A stretch of DNA of 5,374 nucleotides from an uncultured Oscillospiraceae bacterium (GTDB lineage: Bacteria; Bacillota; Clostridia; Oscillospirales; Oscillospiraceae): assembly GCA_959022875.1 (NCBI GenBank), contig CAUFAM010000105.1, positions 1 to 5,374 of the forward strand, written 5' to 3'. The notes beneath the pieces are model-generated. The model ran no database searches. It had not been told where the DNA came from and saw only the letters and a program-made list of their open reading frames with translations. Numbering within the stretch: position 1 is the stretch's first letter; each line of letters opens with the position of its first letter. Positions 1 to 5,374 of the stretch are shown piece after piece. Made by a program: the position numbers and the translations under genes.

Positions 1-959
1 AACAGCAGCAGCACCAGCCCGCCGCCCAGAAGCCCCAGCCCCTCCACCACGATGGAGAAGATCATATCGTTTTCCGCCTCAGGCAGGTAGTTAAACTTCT
101 GAATACTGTTTCCCAGCCCCCGGCCCAAAAAGCCTCCCGAAGCAATGGACAGCAGGGACTGAATAATCTGATAGCCGCCCTCCTGGGGGTAAGACCAGGG
201 ATCCAGCCACAGGTTCATTTTCCGGGTCATGTAGTCGGTGAAGCTGATGATCACCGCCAGTCCCAGCACCGCTATGCTGCCCAGACCGATAAACCACCCC
301 AGATTGATTCCGGAAACAAACAGCACCGCAGCTGCGCCCACCATGATCAGGATGGTGCCCGACATGTGGGGCTCAAATACCACCAGAACCAGGACAATGA
401 ACAGCACCACACCGTAGGGTACCAACTCCAGAAAGCCGATATTCTCTAAAAAGTTTAATATGCGGCCCCGGGTGGTGCGGCGGGTAAAGACTTTCTTTTT
501 CTCGGTATCCCGCTTTGAGAGCCTTGCGGCAAAGAAGATAATGACTGCCACCTTGGCAATCTCCGAAGGCTGGAAGGTAGGGCCGCCCACCAGAAACACA
601 TAGAGCCACCGGGTCACGCCGTTGATGTTCACGCCAAAGGGGGTGTAGATCAGCAGCAGCAGGAAAATCGAGCCGCCCAGCAGAGGAAAGGACAGGGGCC
701 GCAGGGTCTGATAGTTGATTCTACTGACCACATACATAATTCCAAGGCCAGCGGCAGCAAACAGGAACTGCCGTTTGAAGTAGTAGAGCGGGTCATTTCC
801 CACACTGGAATCGTAGTAGGCCGTGGCATAGGAGGCGGAAAAGAGCATGACCAGGCCGATTCCCACCAGCAGCAGCACCAGCATGAGGAAGGGCAGATCG
901 ATGGGGCCCCGGGCCAACTGCTCTTCCAGGGTCAGATCGCGTTTTGGTTTTCGAGCCAT
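1..959 (-). CDS. ftsW: FtsW/SpoVE-type SEDS peptidoglycan glycosyltransferase, 3' part outside window
   Basis: Polytopic membrane protein that polymerises lipid II into glycan strands with a class B PBP partner. I translated 319 codons from ATG 959-957 without a frameshift; the stop lies beyond position 1. The N-terminus is cytoplasmic and basic (MARKPKRDLT), with the first membrane helix near residues 22-41. SEDS family marks seen: NGVTRWL (113-119), QPSEIAK (130-136), GGYQ (261-264), GLGNS (281-285) and YLPEAENDMIF (291-301), whose Asp298 aligns with the essential Asp297 of E. coli FtsW in LPEAHTDFIF. A Lys/Arg-rich cytoplasmic loop spans about 149-166. The usual QPDLGT loop reads EPHMSGT (196-202), so its Asp is His here. 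The start is fixed by a strong Shine-Dalgarno. It lies 85 nt downstream of mraY on the same strand. The dcw location favours FtsW or SpoVE over RodA; division and sporulation roles cannot be separated from sequence alone. Confidence 0.95.
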   Translation of the reverse strand, partial: MARKPKRDLTLEEQLARGPIDLPFLMLVLLLVGIGLVMLFSASYATAYYDSSVGNDPLYYFKRQFLFAAAGLGIMYVVSRINYQTLRPLSFPLLGGSIFLLLLIYTPFGVNINGVTRWLYVFLVGGPTFQPSEIAKVAVIIFFAARLSKRDTEKKKVFTRRTTRGRILNFLENIGFLELVPYGVVLFIVLVLVVFEPHMSGTILIMVGAAAVLFVSGINLGWFIGLGSIAVLGLAVIISFTDYMTRKMNLWLDPWSYPQEGGYQIIQSLLSIASGGFLGRGLGNSIQKFNYLPEAENDMIFSIVVEGLGLLGGGLVLLL

Positions 960-964
960 GGGAA

Positions 965-973
965 TCACCTTCT
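965..973 (-). promoter_or_regulatory. ftsW ribosome binding site
   Basis: On the minus strand AGAAGGTGA lies just upstream of ATG 959-957. The AGGTGA part is a long match to the 16S rRNA 3' end, and 8 nt separate the GG from the start codon. It supports MARKPKRDLT as the true N-terminus over the in-gap ATGs near 992-1000, which read in other frames. Confidence 0.85.
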
Positions 974-1002
974 TTCCGTATCTGATCAGCGCATGACATT
1001 CT

Positions 1003-1033
1003 GAGCCGTCCTTCTGGTCTCAGCCAGAGGCTC
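1003..1033 (-). other. bulged stem-loop in the mraY-ftsW gap
   Basis: In the minus-strand transcript GAGCC (1033-1029) pairs with GGCTC (1007-1003), and the inner TCTGG (1028-1024) pairs with CCAGA (1017-1013). This leaves a 6-nt loop and a 5-nt bulge on the 3' side, giving 10 base pairs in all. No T-run follows, so it is not a standard intrinsic terminator. It may be an RNA processing or stability element, or a leftover from loss of a gene between mraY and ftsW. The fold is visible; its function is inference. Confidence 0.5.
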
Positions 1034-1044
1034 TCTTTATTCTA

Positions 1045-2031
1045 TTACACCGGATAGCGGTCCATGACTCCCAAAAAGGCCAGGCAGCACAGGGCCAGAG
1101 TCAGGCCGGAGAACACGCAGAAAAGCTTTGTCTCACTCCAGCCGCCCAGCTCCAGATGGTGGTGAAGGGGGGCCATGCGGAAAAAGCGCTTGCCGTGGGT
1201 TTTCTTAAAGTATGCCACCTGGATGATGTCGGAGACCACCTCGGCCACATACACCAGTCCGATGATGGGAATGACCAGAGGAATGTCCAGAGCGAAGGCC
1301 ATACCACACACCATTCCGCCCAGAAACAGGGAGCCGGTATCCCCCATGAAGACCTTGGCGGGGTGGAAGTTATAAATGAGGAATGCGGCCAGGCCGCCGG
1401 CCAGGGCAGCGGCCAGGATGGCCAGGTCGTTGCGGCCAAACCAGGCCGATACCGCCATATAAAACAGGGCCACAGGGATGGTCACCCCGGTCGCCAGACC
1501 GTCAATGCCGTCAGTGAGGTTGACGGCGTTCACCGTACCCACCATCACAAAGGCAGCAAAGACCATGTACACCACCCAGGGCATGGGAATGGCTATGTTG
1601 AGGAAGGGAATAAAGAGGTTGGGGGTCAGATAGCCCTGGCCCCGCATCAGCACCGTGAAGGCAATGGCCGCCGCCAGTTGAAGCAGAAACTTCTGGGGGG
1701 CGGTAAGGCCCTCGTTGGCGTGGTGGCGCAGCTTCTGAAAGTCATCCACAAAGCCGATCAGGCCAAAGACCAGGGCAAAGAGGAACACATACACATGGTT
1801 CCAGTTCCCGTGGCGGATTTCCTCCCAGCCTGAGGCAAGGATGGCCACGGCGATGGCCAGGATAAACATGACCCCGCCCATAGTGGGGGTACCCTGCTTT
1901 GCCATATGCCAGGTGGGGCCGTCCTCCTTAATGGCCTGGCCCGCCTTCAGGCGGTGCAGCAGAGGGATCAATACCTGCCCCAGAATTGCCGCCACCCCAA
2001 AGGCCACGATGAAGCTGAGGATGAATGTCAT
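1045..2031 (-). CDS. mraY: phospho-N-acetylmuramoyl-pentapeptide-transferase MraY
   Basis: Integral membrane enzyme that transfers phospho-MurNAc-pentapeptide from UDP to undecaprenyl phosphate, making lipid I and releasing UMP. The protein is 328 residues, a normal length, and ends in TAA. Family motifs are all present: KQGTPTMGG (45-53), FVDDFQK with Asp96/Asp97 (94-100), NAVNLTDGIDGLATG with Asn171, Asp174 and Asp177 (168-182), FHPAKVFMGDTGSL with Asp231 (222-235), and the HHHLE motif His290-292/Glu294. Hydrophobic segments are spread along the whole length, as expected for the ten-helix fold. A GTG at 2076-2074 would add 15 residues, but ATG 2031-2029 is chosen because a Shine-Dalgarno sits 8 nt before it and the protein then begins like other MraY (MTFILSFIVAF). 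It lies 60 nt after murE and 85 nt before ftsW, probably co-transcribed. I see no missing catalytic residue. Confidence 0.98.
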   Translation of the reverse strand: MTFILSFIVAFGVAAILGQVLIPLLHRLKAGQAIKEDGPTWHMAKQGTPTMGGVMFILAIAVAILASGWEEIRHGNWNHVYVFLFALVFGLIGFVDDFQKLRHHANEGLTAPQKFLLQLAAAIAFTVLMRGQGYLTPNLFIPFLNIAIPMPWVVYMVFAAFVMVGTVNAVNLTDGIDGLATGVTIPVALFYMAVSAWFGRNDLAILAAALAGGLAAFLIYNFHPAKVFMGDTGSLFLGGMVCGMAFALDIPLVIPIIGLVYVAEVVSDIIQVAYFKKTHGKRFFRMAPLHHHLELGGWSETKLFCVFSGLTLALCCLAFLGVMDRYPV

Positions 2032-2039
2032 GGTCAAAA

Positions 2040-2046
2040 CCTCTTT
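2040..2046 (-). promoter_or_regulatory. mraY ribosome binding site
   Basis: AAAGAGG on the minus strand, 8 nt before ATG 2031-2029. It decides the mraY start against the in-frame GTG 45 nt further upstream, which would place this purine tract inside the coding region. Confidence 0.8.
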
Positions 2047-2060
2047 CTCTTTTGAACATA

Positions 2061-2074
2061 GGCCCACAGGGGCC
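2061..2074 (-). other. GC-rich hairpin in the murE-mraY gap
   Basis: The minus strand reads GGCCC-CTGT-GGGCC, a perfect 5-bp stem with a 4-nt loop, centred in the 60-nt gap after the murE stop. It is not followed by a T-run, so termination is unlikely. It ends 14 nt before the mraY Shine-Dalgarno and does not pair with it. Confidence 0.45.
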
Positions 2075-2091
2075 ACACAGATAGCAAATGA

Positions 2092-3606
2092 TTATACTAC
2101 ATCCGCCGGTACTTTTCCAGTCTCATTTTGTCCTTTTCCCGGCATGTGGGCACTTTCTGCCTCCCGTTGGGCAAACCACGCCGCCACCACCTCCCGTTCG
2201 TCCAGGTGGTACTGCACCCCCTGGATCTCCTGGTAGGTCTCATGGCCCTTTCCGGCCAGGACGATCACATCTCCGGCCCCGGCCTGGGACAGGGCCCAGG
2301 CAATGGCCTTTGGCCGGTCCGGTTCCACATGGATCTGGGCCTGCTGGCCCTCCAGGCCGGGCAAAATATCGGCAATGATGGCCTCGGGCTGCTCGGTGCG
2401 GGGGTTGTCGGAGGTGACTACCACCACATCGGCCAGCTCCCCGGCCACCGCCCCCATGATGGGGCGCTTTGTTTTGTCCCGGTCTCCGCCGCAGCCAAAG
2501 AGGCAGATGAGCCGTCCGGCGGTGAAGTCCCGGGCGGTCATAAGGATATTCTCCAGGGCATTGGGGGAGTGGGCATAGTCAATGAGCACTGTGTAGGCCC
2601 TGGGAACGGGCACCACCTCCACCCTGCCCTTCACGCCGCGGACCGCGGGCATAGCCCGGGCCATGTCCCCCAGATCCATTCCCAGCACCAGGCCCGCACT
2701 GAGGGCGGCCAGGGCGTTGTAGATGGAAAAGCCACCCGGGATGGGCAAATACACCCGGGCCAGACGGCCCAGGGTCAACGCCTCAAACTCCACATGGCTG
2801 GGAAACAGGCGGATATTCCGGGCACACACATCCGCTCGGGCCTGGTTTTCGGAATAGGTCGTCACAGGACAGGAAATGTGCTCCCGATACCACTGCCCCG
2901 CCTCGTCATCCAGATTAAGCACGGCCTGCCTGCACTGGGCAAAGAGCAGCCCCTTGGCCCGGCGGTACTCCTCCATGGTATGGTGGTAGTCCAGGTGGTC
3001 CTGGGTCAGATTGGTAAACACTCCCGCCTCAAAGGTGAGCCCCGCCGTACGGTGCTGCACCAGAGCGTGGGAGGAGGCCTCCATCACCACATAGGTACAG
3101 CCTTCATCGGCCATCTGCCTGAGCAGGCTCTGCAGCTCATAGCTTTCCGGAGTGGTACGGTGGGCGGGAAGCTCCCGGGAACCAATCATATTCCGGTTGG
3201 TCCCGATGAGTCCCACCTTTGCCCCCAGCACACGCTCCAGCAATTCCTTCAGCAGGCTGGTGGTGGTGGTTTTTCCGTTGGTGCCGGTGACGGCTACCAG
3301 CTTCATCCGCTCCCCCGGCCTTCCAAACCAGTTGGCTGAGACAAGGGCCAGGGCAAGCCTGGGATCCTCCACCGTCAGCCATGGGCCGGGACTGTCGGGC
3401 GGCGCGGCACACAATACCGCCGCAGCCCCTTTTTTCAGAGCCGCGTCAATGTAGCGCTGTCCATCCGTTTTCGCTCCGGGCATAGCTACGAACAGGGCAC
3501 CGGGCTCCAAGGTCCGGCTGTCATAGGATATGGAAAAAATTTCCATATCAGGGTTTACCTCTCCCCCTGTGAGGGGGACGCCGGCTAACAAATCGCACAG
3601 CTTCAT
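2092..3606 (-). CDS. murE: UDP-N-acetylmuramoyl-L-alanyl-D-glutamate--2,6-diaminopimelate ligase MurE
   Basis: Cytoplasmic ATP-dependent ligase that adds the third residue to UDP-MurNAc-L-Ala-D-Glu. The protein is 504 residues with the three Mur ligase domains: an N-terminal UDP-substrate domain (about 1-100), a central ATPase domain with P-loop TGTNGKTTTT (107-116), TTPE (151-154), MEASSHAL (175-182), NLTQDHLDYH (199-208) and the likely carbamylated Lys218 in YRRAKGLLF, and a C-terminal domain with DYAHSPNAL (343-351), GCGGDRDKTKRP (371-382), DNPRTE (400-405) and AGKGHETYQ (451-459). The DNPR signature marks meso-diaminopimelate enzymes; lysine-adding MurE differ there. The last 24 or so residues form a hydrophilic tail past the usual end. 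An in-frame GTG at 3621-3619 is rejected because it overlaps the Shine-Dalgarno; ATG 3606-3604 is used. It lies between the PBP and mraY, as in most Firmicutes. The 5' coding region has strong inverted repeats. Confidence 0.97.
   Translation of the reverse strand: MKLCDLLAGVPLTGGEVNPDMEIFSISYDSRTLEPGALFVAMPGAKTDGQRYIDAALKKGAAAVLCAAPPDSPGPWLTVEDPRLALALVSANWFGRPGERMKLVAVTGTNGKTTTTSLLKELLERVLGAKVGLIGTNRNMIGSRELPAHRTTPESYELQSLLRQMADEGCTYVVMEASSHALVQHRTAGLTFEAGVFTNLTQDHLDYHHTMEEYRRAKGLLFAQCRQAVLNLDDEAGQWYREHISCPVTTYSENQARADVCARNIRLFPSHVEFEALTLGRLARVYLPIPGGFSIYNALAALSAGLVLGMDLGDMARAMPAVRGVKGRVEVVPVPRAYTVLIDYAHSPNALENILMTARDFTAGRLICLFGCGGDRDKTKRPIMGAVAGELADVVVVTSDNPRTEQPEAIIADILPGLEGQQAQIHVEPDRPKAIAWALSQAGAGDVIVLAGKGHETYQEIQGVQYHLDEREVVAAWFAQREAESAHMPGKGQNETGKVPADVV
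3527..3549. repeat. perfect 10-bp inverted repeat inside murE codons 20-27
   Basis: On the plus strand GATATGGAAA (3527-3536) and TTTCCATATC (3540-3549) are exact reverse complements with an AAA spacer. The repeat lies in the coding sequence for Asp20 to Ser27 of MurE and is AT-rich in a GC-rich gene. In the murE mRNA it would form a 10-bp hairpin with a three-base loop about 60 nt after the start codon. As DNA it could equally be a dyad binding site; no particular binding protein is indicated. Confidence 0.8.
3563..3577. repeat. GC-rich inverted repeat inside murE codons 10-15
   Basis: CCCCCT-GTG-AGGGGG on the plus strand is a perfect 6-bp inverted repeat with a 3-base loop, encoding Val10 to Gly15 on the minus strand. 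Its core (3565-3576) is also the exact reverse complement of the segment carrying the murE Shine-Dalgarno (3614-3625), so the mRNA can form either local hairpins or a 12-bp long-range stem. Confidence 0.75.
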
Positions 3607-3610
3607 GGGA

Positions 3611-3627
3611 TCACCCCTCACAGGGTG
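3611..3627 (-). promoter_or_regulatory. murE ribosome binding site inside a small hairpin
   Basis: GAGGGG (3619-3614) is the Shine-Dalgarno, 7 nt before ATG 3606-3604, and the match continues as TGA. This fixes the murE start. The same bases form a hairpin in which CACCC (3627-3623) pairs with GGGTG (3616-3612), so the ribosome binding site is partly sequestered in the folded mRNA. The pairing is direct from sequence; an effect on translation is inferred. Confidence 0.7.
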
Positions 3628-3634
3628 GGTTTCA

Positions 3635-3704
3635 TTCTCTATAAGAAGTGCCGAATTCCCGAACAGGGGAACTCTCCCGCAGGGAGTTACGCCGCTTTCG
3701 CGGC
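3635..3704 (-). other. tandem stem-loops in the PBP-murE gap
   Basis: In the minus-strand transcript the gap begins with GCCGC-GAAA-GCGGC (3704-3691), a 5-bp stem closed by a GNRA-type tetraloop. Next is CTCCC-TGC-GGGAG (3686-3674). Directly abutting it is a 7-bp stem at 3673-3654 (TTCCC with GGGAA, extended by a G-U and an A-U pair). A weak TTCT/AGAA pair follows (3647-3635). None is followed by a T-run, so I do not call a terminator. The block could be a structured 5' leader, an mRNA processing site or a small dispersed intergenic repeat. No ORF or known riboswitch core is recognised in this 129-nt gap. Confidence 0.55.
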
Positions 3705-3735
3705 AAACGAAATTTTAATCCGTTCTTTTCCGATT

Positions 3736-5374
3736 TTAGCCTACGCCTACCGCGCCGTCCTCCACCATATTGAAGAACTGCACATCCACCACCGTTCCGA
3801 TGGCTGCGGTCTCACCGCCGGCAATGCTTTGGCTGTCCGCGGTGGTGGAATTGGTGTAGTAGGTACTCACACCGGCCGCCCGCATAAAGAAGCCTGCGTT
3901 TTCCAGCCTGGTCTTGGCCGCTTCGTAACTCAGGCCCGTTACATCGGGGACAGTGCCCGTCTCAGCGGGCTTGGTATCGCCCAGGTAGAGGATCACCGTG
4001 GAGCCTCCGGGCACACTGGCTCCGGCGTTGGGGATTTGGGAAGTAATGGTGTCACCGGAACCCATCGTGCGGTAGCTCAGGTTTTTCTCCTCCAGGGCAT
4101 CCTCCGCCTGGGCCACCGTCATTCCGGTGACACTGGGCGTGGACACATCCACGGCGGCGGATTCCTCGGCAGTGTATTCCTTTTCAATACCCAGGTAATC
4201 CAGCATATCAGCCAGCATGGGGCCGGCGGTCTTGGCGGACATATTGCCGCCGCTGATGTAAACGCCGGTGGTGGACCAGTTGCTCCCCTCATAAGTCTGC
4301 TCCGGCTTGTCAAAGGCCAGCAGCACCACCAGCTGGGGATCGTCCGCTGGAGCAAAGCCCACAAAGGAGACGATAATCCGGCTCGTATCTCCCGTCTCGG
4401 AGGAACCGGTCTTACCGCCGATGCGGTAGCCGGCCTGGTAGGCGTTGTGGCCCGAGCCCTTGGGCTCGCTGACCACACTCTCCAGAATGGCGGTGGCCCG
4501 GCGGCTGGTCTGCTCACTGACCACCTGGCGCACCAGAGTGGGTTCGGTATTTTGGATCACATTGCCGTTTTGGTCGGTGACACTCTTGACAATGTAGGGC
4601 TGCATAAGTCTTCCGCCGTTGATGACGGCGGAGAAAGCGGTAATCTGCTGGATGGGGGTGGTGGTAAAGCGCTGGCCGAAGGAGGCCACCGCCAGGTCCA
4701 CGTTGGTCATGTCGGCGCCCCAGTTGATGCCCTCTTCCTCACCGGGCAGATCCACTCCGGTCATCTCCGTATAGCCAAACGCCTCGAAATATTCATAGAA
4801 CCGCTCCACGCCCAACCGCTGGCCGATGGCAATAAAGGCGGGGTTGCAGGAGTTCTGCACCGCCTGGGCCAACGTCTGGGTACCGTGGCCGGTACGTCTG
4901 GAACAGCGGATGATGTCCGAGTAGCCATCCACCTTCACGCCGCCGGTACAGGTAAAGGTATCGCTCTCATCCACCAGTCCCTCCTCCAGGGCCATGGACA
5001 ATACGATGGCCTTGAAGGTAGAACCCGGCTCATAGGTGTCGTTGACCGCCTTGCTGCGCCACTGGGCCATCACAGCCTGGTTATAGGCCTGGCCCTGGGC
5101 CTGGGCACGGAGCTCCTCATCGGTGAGGTTCTCGGTGTTGTTGGCCTTGAGCTGCTGATAGATGGTCTCCGCGTTGGCTTCAATGGAGGCATTTAAAATC
5201 TCATCGGTAATGAGCGAGTAGTTATTGGGATCAAAGTCCGGGGAGCTGGCAATGGCCAGGATCTCACCGGTCTGAGGGTTCATGGCAATGCCGAAGGCCC
5301 CGTTCTGAACAGCATAGTCCTGAATTCCCTCCTCAATAGCCTTCTCCAGATAGGACTGGAGGGTGGCGTCAATT
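3736..5374 (-). CDS. spoVD: class B penicillin-binding protein with two PASTA domains, SpoVD/PBP2-type, 5' end outside window
   Basis: Membrane-anchored DD-transpeptidase acting outside the cytoplasmic membrane; it crosslinks stem peptides and usually pairs with a SEDS glycosyltransferase, here plausibly the ftsW product. 545 residues are visible up to TAA; the reading frame stays open to the window edge. It starts in the middle of a typical transpeptidase N-terminal segment (IDATLQSYLEKA), so the membrane anchor and pedestal domain are missing. Numbering from the first visible residue: STFK with nucleophile Ser118 (118-121), SCN (175-177) and KTGS (321-324) are the three active-site motifs. 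Two PASTA domains follow at about 411-466 and 473-534. Cys157 and Cys176, with Cys142 nearby, sit around the active site. PASTA domains and position before murE suggest SpoVD, but a vegetative PBP2B/FtsI role is possible, since B. subtilis carries both types here. The first ATG inside the window (5283-5281) is internal to the domain, not the true start. Confidence 0.95.
   Translation of the reverse strand, partial: IDATLQSYLEKAIEEGIQDYAVQNGAFGIAMNPQTGEILAIASSPDFDPNNYSLITDEILNASIEANAETIYQQLKANNTENLTDEELRAQAQGQAYNQAVMAQWRSKAVNDTYEPGSTFKAIVLSMALEEGLVDESDTFTCTGGVKVDGYSDIIRCSRRTGHGTQTLAQAVQNSCNPAFIAIGQRLGVERFYEYFEAFGYTEMTGVDLPGEEEGINWGADMTNVDLAVASFGQRFTTTPIQQITAFSAVINGGRLMQPYIVKSVTDQNGNVIQNTEPTLVRQVVSEQTSRRATAILESVVSEPKGSGHNAYQAGYRIGGKTGSSETGDTSRIIVSFVGFAPADDPQLVVLLAFDKPEQTYEGSNWSTTGVYISGGNMSAKTAGPMLADMLDYLGIEKEYTAEESAAVDVSTPSVTGMTVAQAEDALEEKNLSYRTMGSGDTITSQIPNAGASVPGGSTVILYLGDTKPAETGTVPDVTGLSYEAAKTRLENAGFFMRAAGVSTYYTNSTTADSQSIAGGETAAIGTVVDVQFFNMVEDGAVGVG

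Noticed and set aside
1..959. Short minus-strand frames within 91-999 as separate small genes
   Set aside because: They are out-of-frame shadows of the continuous ftsW frame, which I translated without interruption from 959 to the window edge.
1156..1833. Plus-strand open frame of 225 codons opposite mraY
   Set aside because: Antisense shadow of mraY; the translation is rich in His, Gly and Gln, and lacks any recognisable motif.
2128..3339. Plus-strand open frame of 403 codons opposite murE
   Set aside because: Fully antisense to an intact murE, with a low-complexity Gly/His-rich translation and no family motif.
3607..3621. GTG at 3621-3619 as the murE start, adding five residues
   Set aside because: This GTG overlaps the GAGGGG Shine-Dalgarno that is correctly spaced for ATG 3606-3604, and no good ribosome binding site precedes it.
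3637..3666. Sigma-A promoter for murE, with TATAGA at 3643-3638 as -10
   Set aside because: At a 17-nt spacing the -35 position reads CTGTTC, a poor match to TTGACA. The T/A-rich bases are also explained by the weak hairpin there.
3691..3704. Intrinsic terminator after the PBP gene
   Set aside because: The stem is good but no T-run follows on either strand, and the downstream genes belong to the same pathway, so read-through is expected.
4453..4468. 7-bp inverted repeat CGAGCCC-TT-GGGCTCG in the PBP gene
   Set aside because: Short GC-rich dyads like this arise readily by chance in a coding region of this composition. It encodes the ordinary stretch SEPKGS near the KTG motif and has no partner nearby.
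3625..5196. Plus-strand open frame of 523 codons opposite the PBP gene
   Set aside because: It lies wholly antisense to a gene with three intact PBP motifs and PASTA domains. Its His/Gly-rich translation has no domain pattern and reflects codon bias on the opposite strand.

Overview
The window is a contiguous piece of a division and cell-wall (dcw) cluster, with every supported gene on the minus strand. In transcription order (high to low coordinate) it holds a class B penicillin-binding protein with two PASTA domains (spoVD-type, 5' end outside the window), murE, mraY and ftsW/spoVE (3' end outside the window). The order PBP-murE-mraY-SEDS protein, the clostridial-style PBP with C-terminal PASTA domains, the meso-diaminopimelate signature in MurE and the fairly GC-rich sequence suggest a spore-forming Clostridia bacterium. 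An Oscillospiraceae-like gut lineage is my best guess, by inference and not from a marker gene.

Region by region: 5374-3736 is the catalytic and PASTA part of the transpeptidase. 3735-3607 is a 129-nt gap packed with small stem-loops, ending in the murE ribosome binding site. 3606-2092 is murE; its first 27 codons contain two further strong inverted repeats. 2091-2032 is a short gap with one GC-rich hairpin and the mraY ribosome binding site. 2031-1045 is mraY. 1044-960 is an 85-nt gap with one bulged hairpin and the ftsW ribosome binding site. 959-1 is the first 319 codons of ftsW.

The genes act in one pathway. MurE adds the third stem-peptide residue to UDP-MurNAc-dipeptide in the cytoplasm. 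MraY loads the finished UDP-MurNAc-pentapeptide onto undecaprenyl phosphate to make lipid I. The SEDS protein polymerises flipped lipid II into glycan. The class B PBP crosslinks the new strands, probably as the cognate partner of the SEDS protein. murD and murF, which often sit within this block, are absent from the visible interval.

The genes themselves are intact and ordinary, and I see no mobile element, tRNA, rRNA, CRISPR array or novel gene system. The most unusual signal is the density of inverted repeats around the murE start. It includes a 12-nt segment carrying the Shine-Dalgarno that is perfectly complementary to codons 11-14 and their flanks, and a perfect 10-bp inverted repeat in codons 20-27. 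No stretch over 300 bases lacks a gene.
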